Shown here in pieces: positions 1 to 8,861 of a stretch of DNA of 64,000 nucleotides. The stretch's first letter is position 1. Each line of letters starts with the position of its first letter. The stretch is taken from positions 2,542,001-2,606,000 of the forward strand of contig NC_014830.1 in NCBI RefSeq assembly GCF_000184685.1, written 5' to 3'. The stretch comes from Intrasporangium calvum DSM 43043. Its GTDB lineage: Bacteria; Actinomycetota; Actinomycetes; Actinomycetales; Dermatophilaceae. The notes under the pieces are model-generated. The model was not told the origin of the DNA, ran no database searches, and saw only the letters and a list, made by a program, of their open reading frames with translations. Made by a program: the position numbers and the translations under genes.

Positions 1-290
1 AGGACCTGATCGGCGAGCGCGATGAACTTCTCGCCCTTGGCGACGAAGTCCGTCTCGCAGTTGACCTCGACGAGGGTGCCGACGCCGTCGCCGGCCCGGG
101 CAGCCACGAGACCGTTCGAGGCCGAGCGGCCCTCACGCTTCGTGACGCCCTTGAGGCCCTTGACCCGGAGGATCTCGACGGCCTTGGCGCGGTCGCCGTC
201 AGCCTCGTCGAGCGCCTTCTTGACGTCCAACATGCCCGCGCCGGTCTGCTCGCGGAGCGCCTTGATGTCAGCGGCGGTGTAGTTCGCCAT
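1..290 (-). CDS. tsf: Elongation factor Ts, N-terminal part (runs off window start)
   Basis: EF-Ts is the guanine-nucleotide exchange factor that recycles EF-Tu-GDP during translation. The visible 96 residues begin [20 protein letters not shown], the UBA-like N-terminal ribosome/EF-Tu contact domain, and include the conserved TDFVAK motif near residue 80, which enters the nucleotide-release core. The C-terminal part lies outside the window. The ATG at 288-290 is the natural start for this family. It follows rpsB by 63 bases on the same strand, the usual bacterial rpsB-tsf operon. Confidence 0.97.
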   Translation of the reverse strand, partial: MANYTAADIKALREQTGAGMLDVKKALDEADGDRAKAVEILRVKGLKGVTKREGRSASNGLVAARAGDGVGTLVEVNCETDFVAKGEKFIALADQV

Positions 291-353
291 GCTCTGATTC
301 GCTCTTTTCGTCAGTGGGACTGGAAATCGACTCGAACGGTGCGCGCCGAAGGC

Positions 354-1382
354 TCAGGCCTGCTCGGCCGGAACCTCGGTCGCCTCGCTCGACTCGGCCG
401 GAGCCTCGACAGCCTCAGCGGCAGCCTCGGGGGCGGCGGCCTCAGCGGTCTCGACCGGAGCCTCGGTCGCCTCGCTCGACTCGGCCGGAGCCTCGACAGC
501 CTCAGCGGCAGCCTCGGGGGCGGCAGCCTCCGTGGTGGCTCCCTCAGCTGCGGGCGTCACCTCGGGGGCGGCAGGCTCGGCAGCGTCGGTGGCCACAGCC
601 CCGTCCGCGGTGACAGCAGCCTCGGCGTAGAGCTCGCGCTCCCACTCGGCCAGGGGCTCCTCGACGCCGGCCTCCACACCGGAGCGGCCGGTGGACCGCT
701 GGACGAGGCCCTCGGCAACGGCGTCAGCGATGACCCGCGTCAGCAGGGCGACGGAGCGGATCGCGTCGTCGTTGCCCGGGATCTTGTAGTCGACCTCGTC
801 GGGGTCGCAGTTCGTGTCGAGGATCGCGATGACGGGCAGTCCGAGCTTGCGCGCCTCGTCGACGGCGAGGTGCTCCTTCTTGGTGTCGACGATCCACACC
901 GCGGAGGGAACCTTGCTCATCGTGCGGATGCCGCCCAGGGTCTTCTCGAGCTTGTCCTTCTCGCGCTTGAGGATGAGCAGCTCCTTCTTCGTGTAGCCCG
1001 AGCCGGCCACGTCGTCGAAGTTCAGCTCCTCGAGCTCCTTGAGGCGCGTGAGGCGCTTGGAGATCGTCTGGAAGTTGGTGAGCATGCCACCGAGCCAACG
1101 GTGGTTGACGTAGGGCATCCCGACGCGGGTCGCCTGCTCGGCCACCGGCTCCTGGGCCTGCTTCTTGGTGCCGACGAAGAGGATCGTGCCGCCGTGGGCC
1201 ACGGTCTCCTTGACGAACTCGTACGCGTTGTTGATGTACGTCAGCGACTGCTGCAGGTCGATGATGTAGATGCCGTTGCGCTCGGTCATGATGAAGCGCT
1301 TCATCTTCGGGTTCCACCGGCGGGTCTGGTGCCCGAAGTGGACGCCGCTCTCCAGGAGCTGGCGCATGGTGACGACGGCCAT
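354..1382 (-). CDS. rpsB: 30S ribosomal protein S2 with Ala/Glu-rich repeat tail
   Basis: S2 binds late to the 30S head-platform junction and is needed for bS1 and mRNA recruitment. The 342-residue product starts [20 protein letters not shown], with the S2 signature through about residue 230 ([30 protein letters not shown]). A GGAGGA ribosome-binding site lies 7 bases before the ATG at 1382, so this start is preferred over a longer in-frame one 12 codons upstream. Residues beyond about 240 form a low-complexity Ala/Glu/Pro tail containing an 87-bp direct repeat. Many actinobacterial S2 proteins have acidic tails; the exact duplication is notable. Confidence 0.97.
   Translation of the reverse strand: MAVVTMRQLLESGVHFGHQTRRWNPKMKRFIMTERNGIYIIDLQQSLTYINNAYEFVKETVAHGGTILFVGTKKQAQEPVAEQATRVGMPYVNHRWLGGMLTNFQTISKRLTRLKELEELNFDDVAGSGYTKKELLILKREKDKLEKTLGGIRTMSKVPSAVWIVDTKKEHLAVDEARKLGLPVIAILDTNCDPDEVDYKIPGNDDAIRSVALLTRVIADAVAEGLVQRSTGRSGVEAGVEEPLAEWERELYAEAAVTADGAVATDAAEPAAPEVTPAAEGATTEAAAPEAAAEAVEAPAESSEATEAPVETAEAAAPEAAAEAVEAPAESSEATEVPAEQA
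368..530. repeat. 87-bp direct repeat inside the rpsB 3' end
   Basis: Bases 368-443 recur at 455-530 with an 87-base offset and only two mismatches. The offset equals 29 codons, so the S2 tail carries the peptide [11 protein letters not shown] twice in an Ala/Glu context. The near-identity at DNA level suggests recent slippage or unequal recombination. Confidence 0.9.
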
Positions 1383-1457
1383 GCCGTGTCCTCCTTGATT
1401 CGTGGTTGTCAGTTGCATGTGAGGTCACCACCGCGGAAGCGGCCCGACGTGCGGACC

Positions 1458-1474
1458 GAGCCCAGCGGCATACG
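1458..1474 (+). repeat. Dispersed 18-bp repeat, copy 1
   Basis: GAGCCCAGCGGCATACG matches the first 17 bases of the window-wide consensus GAGCCCAGCGGCATACGG. It lies in the divergent spacer between rpsB (minus) and the membrane-protein gene starting at 1665 (plus). Confidence 0.85.
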
Positions 1475-1664
1475 CCTCACTCCTGGCGTCTCGGCGCCAC
1501 CCCGCCCAGCACGACCGGTGGTCGGGCTGGGACTGCCGTGGTGCGCCCCGGGTCAGGCCCGGACGAAGACGCGCGAATTGGGTCTCGCGCGCCGAGGCAC
1601 ACGTGACCGTCGTTCATCGTAGTGCGTCGCCCCGCGTGCTGGGAAATCGCCTCGACCGGCAAGA

Positions 1665-3623
1665 ATGGCCGCCATGGAGAACGGGTTGAGCTGGTCGAGC
1701 TGGTGGGACACCATCCCCGTCTTCGCCGTCCTCCTCGTCGCGCTCTTCGGGCCCGGCTGGCTCGTCGTGCGCGCCCTCGGCACCCGCGGCCTCGAGGCCG
1801 TCGCCGTCTCCCCCGCCGTGTCCGTCGCCGTGATCGCCGCCTGGGCCACCGTCACCCAGCGCCTCGGGATCGGTTGGAGCTGGCTGGTGCTCGCCGCCGT
1901 CACCGCGGTCACCGCTGCGGGCGGCTGGCTCGTGGTCCGCGGCCTGCGTGCCCACGACCCGGTGCTGACCCCGAAGCGCCGCCTCCTCGGCCGACCGGAC
2001 CCCCACGCGGCGCTCGCGATCGGCATCGGTGTCGTCATCGCGCTCGCCACGATCCTGCCGGCCATCGGGCGCCCGGACGAGCTCGTCGACAGCCCGGACG
2101 CCGTCTACCACCTCAACCGCATCCGGCTGTTCCTCGAGACCGGGAACTTCTCGATCGTCCACCCGACTTTCTACCCCAACGGCTTCCACGCCTGGATCGC
2201 GACCGGCCTGCAGAGCGGTGTCGCCCCCGCCCTGGTCGGGACGAACGTCGCCACCGTGGTCCTCGCCGCCGTCGTGTGGCCGCTCGGCGTCGTCACGCTC
2301 GTCCGGCACGCGCTCGGTGCGTCGCACATCGTGACGTATGCCGCTGGGCTCGCTTCCGCTGCCTTCGTGTCCTTCCCGACGATCCTCCTCGGGTGGGGCG
2401 TGCTGTGGCCCAACCTGATGGGCACCGCGCTCACCCCGGCTGCCCTGGCGATCATGCTCCAGGCCGCGCGCACCGTCACCGAAGGCCGCTGGACGAGGCG
2501 GCGACTCGGGCAGTGGCTCGGCTTCGCGGCAGCCCTCGTCGGCCTCGCACTGATCCAGCCCAACTCGCTCGTCGCCCTCGTCCTCTTCGCGCTGGTCTGG
2601 TTCGTCACCGCGCGGGTCCGGGCCGGCATCCTCGGCCACGCGGCCTGGACCGCCGTGGGACGTGACCTGGGCATCGTGGCGGCCGTCGGCGTGGCCGGGC
2701 TCCTCACCGCTCCCCTCGTCTCGCAGCGCCTGGCCTCGACCCAGTCGTACGAGTGGAAGGGCCACGTCAGCGTCTGGACTGCGCTCGTCGAGGTCGTCGG
2801 CGGGCGACTGCAGATCCCCGTCGTGCTCTGGGGAGTGCTCGCGCTCCTCGTCCTCGGTGTCGGCTGGATCGTCCTCCGCGCCCGCGCGGCGCTGCCCGTG
2901 GTCGCCATGTGGGGTGCCTGCATCGTCCTCTACGTCATGGCTGCGTCCTCAACCGCCTCGTGGACCGCGCTCGTCACGGGCTACTGGTACAACGACAAGG
3001 TCCGGCTGGCCTCCCTCGCGGCGGTCCCCGGCGTGGTGCTCGTCGCAGCCGCAGCGCCCGCGCTCCGGGACGTCCTGCTGAAGGTCCCGGCGCTGCGGGT
3101 CCAGGGGCCGGCGGTGAGCCTCGTCGCCCTCGCTGCTCTCCCCTTCGCGACGGTCGTCGCCCACGGACCGACGAGGACCGCGATGCTCGAGCAGTTCTTC
3201 CGGCCTGCCGACCCGACCCACGTCATCCTCTCGCGCCAGGCCCAGACCGATCTCGCGGCGCTCGCCGAGGAGATCCCGGCGGGCGAGGGCGTCATCGGGC
3301 GCCCCGAGAACGGCACACCGCTGATGTTCGCGCTGTTCGGGACGAACACCTTCTACCGGTCCATCCCGATCCCCGACACCGGCGACGAGAACCTCCTCGG
3401 GACCGGGTTCGACGAGATGGCCACGCGTCCGGACATCTGTGCTGCCCTCCAGCGTCACGACATCCGGTGGGCGATCGACTCGCCCCACGTCTACTGGCTC
3501 GACCGCCCCGAGCGGTCCTCGGGGCTGTTCGACCTCGCTGCCGTCGACGGGCTCGAGCAGGTCCGCACCGTCGGCGACTACACGCTCTTCCGCGTCACCG
3601 GCTGCGGCCTGTCGTCTCGGTAG
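1665..3623 (+). CDS. Large multi-pass membrane protein, DUF6541-like
   Basis: A 652-residue integral membrane protein with about a dozen hydrophobic segments through residue 500 and a soluble C-terminal region. The N-terminus (FGPGWLVVRALG, then alternating hydrophobic helices) and the loop DSPDAVYHLNRIRLF followed by FYPNGFHAW resemble actinobacterial DUF6541 proteins, which look like polytopic glycosyltransferase-type membrane proteins of unknown role. No catalytic residues can be assigned with confidence. The ATG at 1665 has a second ATG three codons later; neither has a strong ribosome-binding site. It ends 10 bases before the aminotransferase gene, so the two may be co-transcribed. A dispersed-repeat copy lies inside the coding sequence near residue 224. 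Confidence 0.8.
   Translation: MAAMENGLSWSSWWDTIPVFAVLLVALFGPGWLVVRALGTRGLEAVAVSPAVSVAVIAAWATVTQRLGIGWSWLVLAAVTAVTAAGGWLVVRGLRAHDPVLTPKRRLLGRPDPHAALAIGIGVVIALATILPAIGRPDELVDSPDAVYHLNRIRLFLETGNFSIVHPTFYPNGFHAWIATGLQSGVAPALVGTNVATVVLAAVVWPLGVVTLVRHALGASHIVTYAAGLASAAFVSFPTILLGWGVLWPNLMGTALTPAALAIMLQAARTVTEGRWTRRRLGQWLGFAAALVGLALIQPNSLVALVLFALVWFVTARVRAGILGHAAWTAVGRDLGIVAAVGVAGLLTAPLVSQRLASTQSYEWKGHVSVWTALVEVVGGRLQIPVVLWGVLALLVLGVGWIVLRARAALPVVAMWGACIVLYVMAASSTASWTALVTGYWYNDKVRLASLAAVPGVVLVAAAAPALRDVLLKVPALRVQGPAVSLVALAALPFATVVAHGPTRTAMLEQFFRPADPTHVILSRQAQTDLAALAEEIPAGEGVIGRPENGTPLMFALFGTNTFYRSIPIPDTGDENLLGTGFDEMATRPDICAALQRHDIRWAIDSPHVYWLDRPERSSGLFDLAAVDGLEQVRTVGDYTLFRVTGCGLSSR
2335..2351 (-). 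repeat. Dispersed 18-bp repeat, copy 2 (inside a gene)
   Basis: CGTATGCCGCTGGGCTC is the reverse complement of the consensus. It is read in frame within the membrane-protein gene as Thr-Tyr-Ala-Ala-Gly-Leu-Ala. Confidence 0.8.
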
Positions 3624-3633
3624 GGTTCGCCCC

Positions 3634-4797
3634 ATGAGCTCGCCGCTGGTCTCGCGCATGCAGTCCTTCGGGACGACGATCTTCGCGGAGATGTCCGCGC
3701 TCGCCGTCCGGACGGGGGCGATCAACCTGGGCCAAGGGTTTCCCGACACCGACGGGCCCCGGGTCATGCTCGACGCGGCGAAGGCGGCCATCGACAGCGG
3801 ACGAAACCAGTACCCGCCGGGACCTGGCGTCCCCGAGCTGCTCGACGCGGTCGCAGCGCACCAGGAGCGGTTCTACGGGTTGCGCGTCGACCCCACGTCG
3901 CAGGTCCTCGTCACGGTCGGAGCGACCGAGGCGATCGCATCGGTCGTCCTGGCCCTGTGCGAACCGGGCGACGAGGTGGTCACGTTCGAGCCGTACTACG
4001 ACAGCTACACGGCCACCATCGCGCTGGCGGGCGCCACGAGACGGACGTCCGTGCTGCGGTTCCCCGACTTCGCGGTCGACGAGGAGTCCCTGCGGGCGGC
4101 ATTCTCGGCTCGCACTCGTCTCGTCCTGCTCAACACGCCGCACAACCCCACGGGGAAGGTCTTCTCGCGGGCCGAGCTCGAGCTCGTCGCCGACCTCGCC
4201 CGCGAGCACGATGCCTGGGTCGTCACCGACGAGGTCTACGAGCACCTCGTGTTCGACGACTCCGTGCACATCCCGATGGCCACGCTGCCCGGGATGGCCG
4301 AGCGCACCATCACCATCTCGTCGGCGGGCAAGACCTTCTCGGCGACCGGGTGGAAGGTCGGCTGGTTGACCGGGCCGACCGAGGCGGTTGCGGCGGCGCG
4401 GACGGTGAAGCAGTTCCTCACGTACGTGGCGTCCGGCCCCTTCCAGCCTGCAGTCGCGATGGCCCTCGGACTCGGCGACGACGTCTACGCCGAGCTCGCG
4501 TCGTCCCTCCAGGCCAAGCGCGACCTGCTCTGCGAGGCCCTGCAGGCGTCGGGGCTGACCGTGTCCCGGCCGCGCGGCACCTACTTCGTCATCGCCGACG
4601 CCGCGCCGCTGGGCGCGGTCGACGGGCTGGAGTTCGCCCGTCGACTCCCCGAGCTGGCCGGTGTCGTCGGCGTGCCCGTGTCGGTCTTCCACGACGACCA
4701 GGACGCGGCGCGGACCTTGGTGCGGTTCGCGTTCTGCAAGCAGGACGACGTTCTCGTGGAGGCCAGCCGACGGCTCTCTCGGGTCAGGCGGTCCTGA
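3634..4797 (+). CDS. PLP-dependent class I/II aminotransferase (DapC-like)
   Basis: Fold-type I aminotransferase of 387 residues, closest in style to actinobacterial N-succinyldiaminopimelate aminotransferases and methionine/kynurenine aminotransferases. Seen: INLGQGFPDTDGP near the N-terminus, NTPHNPTGKVF around residue 165, VVTDEVYEHLVF around 200, and the Schiff-base lysine in SSAGKTFSATGWKVGW around 235. The start at 3634 (MSSPLVSRMQSFG) fits the family and follows the upstream stop by 10 bases; the longer open frame overlaps that gene. Substrate cannot be fixed from sequence: a lysine/DAP pathway role is plausible, but related enzymes use methionine or kynurenine. Confidence 0.88.
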   Translation: MSSPLVSRMQSFGTTIFAEMSALAVRTGAINLGQGFPDTDGPRVMLDAAKAAIDSGRNQYPPGPGVPELLDAVAAHQERFYGLRVDPTSQVLVTVGATEAIASVVLALCEPGDEVVTFEPYYDSYTATIALAGATRRTSVLRFPDFAVDEESLRAAFSARTRLVLLNTPHNPTGKVFSRAELELVADLAREHDAWVVTDEVYEHLVFDDSVHIPMATLPGMAERTITISSAGKTFSATGWKVGWLTGPTEAVAAARTVKQFLTYVASGPFQPAVAMALGLGDDVYAELASSLQAKRDLLCEALQASGLTVSRPRGTYFVIADAAPLGAVDGLEFARRLPELAGVVGVPVSVFHDDQDAARTLVRFAFCKQDDVLVEASRRLSRVRRS

Positions 4798-4945
4798 GCC
4801 GCCCTCACCCGGGCCTCGAGCCGACCCGAGCCGACCTCTGCCCACCTGAAGCCCATGGTCCACATCCTCTCGGCGGAGTGGCTGGTCGTCCACAGGTGGG
4901 CCCGCTCGAGCTGAGGCGAGAGCGTGACCGGGCGAGGCTCGGTCC

Positions 4946-5512
4946 ATGGTCCCGACCCCGCATCTCGTCGCAGCCCTGGCAGCAGCCGGCTTGGGCCTTG
5001 GCCTGGCCTCCGGCCCCCTCGCTCAGGCGACGACTCACGTGTCCGAGCCCACGCCGGTCGGCGCGGCCGATGCGAAGCGGCAGGCCCCGATGCCCGGCTG
5101 GCGCGGCTGGGTGTGGCCACTGGCGCCGGAGCCTGAGGTCGAGCGGCCCTCCGATGCCCCGAGGCGGCGCTGGGAGCCGGGGCATCGTGGGGTCGACCTG
5201 CGCGCATCGGTCGGACAGGAGGTCCGCTCACCGGCGGCCGGTGAGGTCGCGTTCGCCGCGCGGCTCGCGGGACGATCCGTCCTCGTCGTGCGCCATCCGG
5301 GCGGCCTGCGCAGCACCTTTGAACCGGTGGTCGGCTCGCTGCCGGTCGGCTCTCCGGTCGCGCCGGGTGAGGTCATCGGTCTGGTGACGGACGAGTCGAC
5401 CCACTGCGACCCTGCGACGTGCCTCCACTGGGGCGTCCTTCGCGGACGGGAGTACCTCGACCCCTTGGTCCTCCTCCGCCGGGCTCCGGTCATCCTGCTG
5501 CCGCTGGAATGA
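4946..5512 (+). CDS. Secreted M23-family metallopeptidase (LytM-like)
   Basis: Exported protein of 188 residues with an N-terminal hydrophobic segment (residues 6-27, Ala-rich cleavage area) and a compact M23 peptidase domain. Zinc ligands are visible in GHRGVDLRA (residues about 76-84) and the closing LHWGV motif (about 157-161), with the conserved sequence RSPAAGEV between them. M23 enzymes cut peptidoglycan cross-bridges or act as adaptors for amidases. Short proteins of this type are usual next to rpsB in actinobacteria. It is convergent with xerC. No strong ribosome-binding site precedes the ATG. Confidence 0.88.
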   Translation: MVPTPHLVAALAAAGLGLGLASGPLAQATTHVSEPTPVGAADAKRQAPMPGWRGWVWPLAPEPEVERPSDAPRRRWEPGHRGVDLRASVGQEVRSPAAGEVAFAARLAGRSVLVVRHPGGLRSTFEPVVGSLPVGSPVAPGEVIGLVTDESTHCDPATCLHWGVLRGREYLDPLVLLRRAPVILLPLE

Positions 5513-5626
5513 CCGGCCCGATGGTTCGACCGGAGCGGTGGCGGCGTGCGGCCCGCTCGTTCGCGCGACCGGCAACGGGACGCTGTCAGGCAGCGGTGCA
5601 CGGCCCGCCGCGACTGCGGCGCCACG

Positions 5627-6586
5627 TCACGCTCTCGGGTGCGCCTGCTCGTAGCTCTTGCGAAGTCGCTCGACCGAGACGTGCGTGTAGATCTGGGTGG
5701 TCGCGAGGCTGGCGTGTCCGAGCACCTCCTGCACCATCCGCAGGTCCGCTCCCCCCTCGAGCAGGTGGGTGGCAGCGCTGTGCCGCAGCCCGTGGGGACC
5801 GAGGTCCGGAGCATCGGGCAGGTGGCTCAGCACCTCGTGGACGAGGGAGCGCACCTGTCGCGGATCCACGCGAGCCCCACGGCGGCCGAGGAAGAGAGCC
5901 GGCCCGGATCGGGGTCCGACCAGCAGCCGTCGCGCCGCCAGCCACTCCTGGAGGGCTGAGGCGGCCGGCACGCCGAACGGGACGACCCGTTCCTTGGCAC
6001 CCTTGCCCATCACGCGAACCGTCCTCTCGCGCAGGTCGAGGTCGTCGAGGTCGAGGGACACGAGCTCGCCCACCCGGATCCCGGACGCGTACAGCAGCTC
6101 GAGCACGGCTCGGTCACGCACATGGATCGGGTCCGCATCGTCCGCCCGGACGGCTGCCACGTCCAGCATCGCGCTCGCCTCGCGCTGCTTCAGGACGTCA
6201 GGGAGCGTCCTGCTCCGGCGCGGGGCGACGAGCCGCAACGAGGGGTCCGTCTCGATGCGCCCCGACCGACTGGCCCATTTGAGGAACGTCCGCGCAGCAG
6301 CGGCGCGCCGGGCAATGGTCGACCGGGCTGCCCCCCCGTCTGCCTGAGCCCCCAGCCACGAACGCAGGTCCGCGAGCCGCAGCTCGCCGAGGTCGCTCAG
6401 TCCGTGGGCGACGACGAAGGAGAAGAGGTGGTTGATGTCGGAGACGTAGGCGCGCGTGGTGTGCTCGGAGCGACCGCGCTCGGAACGCAGATGGCGGGTG
6501 AACTCCGACAGGACGGCCTCGAGACCGGCCGGTTCGGGGGCCGGCTGTGTGGGCACCGCCTCCTGGGTCCCCCCCGCGCCGGTCAT
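5627..6586 (-). CDS. xerC: Tyrosine recombinase XerC
   Basis: Site-specific recombinase of 319 residues that should resolve chromosome dimers at dif with a partner XerD. The N-terminal SAM-like DNA-binding domain contains the core RSEHTTRAYVSDINHLFSFV. The catalytic domain shows the first Arg in ASGIRVGELVSLD, Lys in GKGAKERVVPF, the HGLRHSAATHLLEGGADL box, and the nucleophilic Tyr in LGHASLATTQIYTHVS. The ATG at 6586 (MTGAGGTQEAV) is chosen because upstream codons overlap the divergent exporter promoter. Chromosomal position beside dprA and rpsB is the conserved actinobacterial xerC locus, so it is unlikely to be an integron or phage integrase. Confidence 0.93.
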   Translation of the reverse strand: MTGAGGTQEAVPTQPAPEPAGLEAVLSEFTRHLRSERGRSEHTTRAYVSDINHLFSFVVAHGLSDLGELRLADLRSWLGAQADGGAARSTIARRAAAARTFLKWASRSGRIETDPSLRLVAPRRSRTLPDVLKQREASAMLDVAAVRADDADPIHVRDRAVLELLYASGIRVGELVSLDLDDLDLRERTVRVMGKGAKERVVPFGVPAASALQEWLAARRLLVGPRSGPALFLGRRGARVDPRQVRSLVHEVLSHLPDAPDLGPHGLRHSAATHLLEGGADLRMVQEVLGHASLATTQIYTHVSVERLRKSYEQAHPRA

Positions 6587-6656
6587 GAGTGCACCATCGC
6601 AAACCGGGACGGCGTGGGCAAGCACCCCGGGCCGACGGACGGCAAGTCGTCGGGAC

Positions 6657-6672
6657 ATACCCTGGGGGGTAT
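6657..6672. promoter_or_regulatory. CsoR/CstR-like operator upstream of TauE exporter
   Basis: ATACCC-TGGG-GGGTAT is a perfect inverted repeat with 6-base arms and a 4-base spacer. Its form matches operators of the CsoR/CstR (DUF156) copper or persulfide sensors. A possible -10 element TATAGT overlaps the right arm at 6670-6675, about 40 bases before the exporter start, so bound repressor would block the promoter. The regulator gene is not in this window. Confidence 0.6.
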
Positions 6673-6716
6673 AGTGAGACGACCCGGTGACCGCGACCAC
6701 TAGGAGCAACCGACTC

Positions 6717-7751
6717 ATGGCCGCCCCCCTCCTGGCCCTCGCTGCCTTACTGTCCATCTTCATCGGCGTGGCCTTCGGGCTGCTCGGTGGCGGCGGTTCG
6801 ATCCTCACGACACCGCTCCTCGTCTACGTCCTCGACTTCCAGCCGAAGCAGGCGATCACGGCCAGCCTGTTCATCGTCGGGATCACCTCGATCTTCGGCT
6901 TGGTGCAGCACGCGCGTCAGGGGCGGGTCCGGTGGCGGACCGGCCTCATCTTCGGGGTGGCCGGCATGGTCGGGGCTTTCCTCGGCGGCCAGCTCGGCGC
7001 CCACCTGCCCGGGTCCCTGCTGCTCGGGGCCTTCGCCGTCATGATGGGCATCACCGCCGTCGCCATGATCCGTGGGCGCCGGAGCCCCGACACCCGTCAC
7101 GCGAACGGCCTGCCACTCTTCCGCATCCTCCTCGACGGCTTCGCGGTGGGCCTGGTGACCGGTCTCGTGGGTGCCGGCGGCGGCTTCCTCGTGGTCCCCG
7201 CACTGGCACTGCTCGGGGGCCTGCCGATGGGGGCCGCTGTGGCCACCTCCCTCCTGGTGATCTCGATGAAGTCCTTCGCGGGGTTCGCCGGCTACGCCCT
7301 GCAGTTCGGAGTGAACGGACACGTGGTGCAGGCCAACCCAGAGACGCAGATCGACTGGGCGGTGACGCTGCTCGTGACGGGCTTCGCGATCCTGGGCGCC
7401 CTGACCGGGAGCCTGGTCGTCGGTCGGATCCACCCGGACAAGCTGCGCAAGGCCTTCGGCTACTTCGTCCTCGTCATGGCCATCTTCATGCTCAGCCAGG
7501 AGGTCGGGGCCACCGTGCTGGACTATGCCGGGCGGGGCTGGCTCGACGCGATGACAGTCGTCATCGCAGTCGTGGCGCTGGTCGGGATCATCGGTTGGCT
7601 CATCCGCAGGGCCCCCGCCCCCTCGGCAGGGGCCGGCGATGCGAGCGGGAGCGACGAGGCCGACGAGCGCCGACTCGACACCGCACCGGACTCAGACCTC
7701 CGACCGGGTGTTCAGACCTCCGCCACGACGGGGGCGCGCCTGCGACGCTGA
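6717..7751 (+). CDS. TauE/SafE-family anion (sulfite) exporter
   Basis: Polytopic membrane protein of 344 residues with the two-fold repeat of TauE/SafE permeases: GVAFGLLGGGGSILTTPLLV near residue 20 and GLVTGLVGAGGGFLVVPAL near 155, each followed by hydrophobic helices. The family moves sulfite, sulfoacetate or related organosulfur anions; substrate here is inferred only. AGGAG lies 10 bases before the ATG at 6717, so this start is preferred over the in-frame GTG at 6687. The CsoR/CstR-like operator just upstream supports a role in sulfur-species or metal stress. The hydrophilic Asp/Arg-rich tail overlaps the convergent dprA 3' end by 60 bases. Confidence 0.88.
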   Translation: MAAPLLALAALLSIFIGVAFGLLGGGGSILTTPLLVYVLDFQPKQAITASLFIVGITSIFGLVQHARQGRVRWRTGLIFGVAGMVGAFLGGQLGAHLPGSLLLGAFAVMMGITAVAMIRGRRSPDTRHANGLPLFRILLDGFAVGLVTGLVGAGGGFLVVPALALLGGLPMGAAVATSLLVISMKSFAGFAGYALQFGVNGHVVQANPETQIDWAVTLLVTGFAILGALTGSLVVGRIHPDKLRKAFGYFVLVMAIFMLSQEVGATVLDYAGRGWLDAMTVVIAVVALVGIIGWLIRRAPAPSAGAGDASGSDEADERRLDTAPDSDLRPGVQTSATTGARLRR

Positions 7752-8861
7752 GCGCGCCGAGGTAGGCCCAGTCCGGGACGGGGGCGCCTTGCGCCACGAC
7801 CCGTCCCGCCGTTCCGCGAGCCCCAGCTCGACGAGCCGAGCGAGGACGGCCATGGCCTGCATCGGCGCGAGCGCGGAGAGGTTGCACACCTCGCCGAGGT
7901 CGGCCCAAGCCCGGTGCGGCAGCCCATCGTGAACCTTGGCCTCGTCCGGATCGAGGCCATCCGTGGCCAGCTCCGCACCACGAGGCTCTTCGCAAGCGTC
8001 CTCCCCGAGCTCTCCCACGAGGTCGATGACCTCTACTGCCGTCGTGACCAGGGTGGCCATGCCCAATCGGATCTTCGCGTGGCAGCCCGCCGAGGTCATC
8101 GAGGTGACCGGACCAGGGCAGGCGCCCACGGGTCGACCGAGGTCGACGGCAGTGCCCAGCGTGTTGAGCGAGCCGGAACGCAGGTCGGCCTCGACGACGA
8201 CGGTCCCCCTCGACATGGCGGCGATGAGCCGGTTGCGTTGGAGGAAGCGCATCCGCATCGGCGCTGATCCGGGGGCCACCTCGGAGAGCACGGCTCCCGT
8301 CTCGGCGATGCGCTCGATGAGCCGGGCGTGACCGGACGGGTACGGCCGGTCGATGCCGCTCGCGAGGGCGGCCACGGTGACCCCGTCCACGGCCAGGGTG
8401 CCCCGGTGGGCGGCACCGTCGATGCCGAAGGCCGCTCCTGAGATCACCGTCCACCCACGCTGCGCGACTCCCGCCGCGAGATCGGCAGCCAGCTGCTCCC
8501 CATACGCGGTGCACACCCGGGATCCGACGACTGCGACGGACTTCCGGGTGACCGCAGCGAGGTCGGCCGGGCCGCGTACCCAGAGGCACCACGGTGGAGT
8601 GGGCAGGTCGTCGAGTCGCTCGGGCCATTCGTCGTCGCCGGGCACGACGACCCGCGCGCCCACCTTGGCAGCCGTCGCGATGTCGCGGTCCACGTCCAGT
8701 CGGCGCACCCGCTCGGCGAACCGGGCCAGCTTGCCGTGACCGCGCCTGACCCGGTCCAGCGTCGCTGAGGGACCGTGCTCGACCAGGAGATGGTGGACCA
8801 GTCGATCACCTGGCTCGACGAGCCGCGACAGAGCCGCTCTGGCCAGCCGGTCCTCCGTCAT
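7692..8861 (-). CDS. dprA: DNA-processing protein DprA
   Basis: DprA loads RecA onto incoming single-stranded DNA during natural transformation. This 389-residue product has an N-terminal helical region, a Rossmann-like core (VAVVGSRVCTAYGEQLA, SGAAFGIDGAAHRGTLA, ALASGIDRPYPSGHARL, VLSEVAPGSAPMRMRFLQRN) and a C-terminal winged-helix-like region. The start at 8861 overlaps the yifB stop as ATGA, implying translational coupling. The last 60 bases overlap the convergent exporter gene. Most actinobacteria keep dprA without known competence, so its role may be general recombination. Confidence 0.95.
   Translation of the reverse strand: MTEDRLARAALSRLVEPGDRLVHHLLVEHGPSATLDRVRRGHGKLARFAERVRRLDVDRDIATAAKVGARVVVPGDDEWPERLDDLPTPPWCLWVRGPADLAAVTRKSVAVVGSRVCTAYGEQLAADLAAGVAQRGWTVISGAAFGIDGAAHRGTLAVDGVTVAALASGIDRPYPSGHARLIERIAETGAVLSEVAPGSAPMRMRFLQRNRLIAAMSRGTVVVEADLRSGSLNTLGTAVDLGRPVGACPGPVTSMTSAGCHAKIRLGMATLVTTAVEVIDLVGELGEDACEEPRGAELATDGLDPDEAKVHDGLPHRAWADLGEVCNLSALAPMQAMAVLARLVELGLAERRDGSWRKAPPSRTGPTSARSASQARPRRGGGLNTRSEV

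Noticed and set aside
1383-1664. rpsB leader regulatory RNA
   Set aside because: No conserved leader structure could be recognised by eye; only a dispersed-repeat copy is clear.
5627-6586. Phage or integron integrase
   Set aside because: Neighbourhood with dprA/rpsB and the intact XerC motifs match the chromosomal xerC locus.
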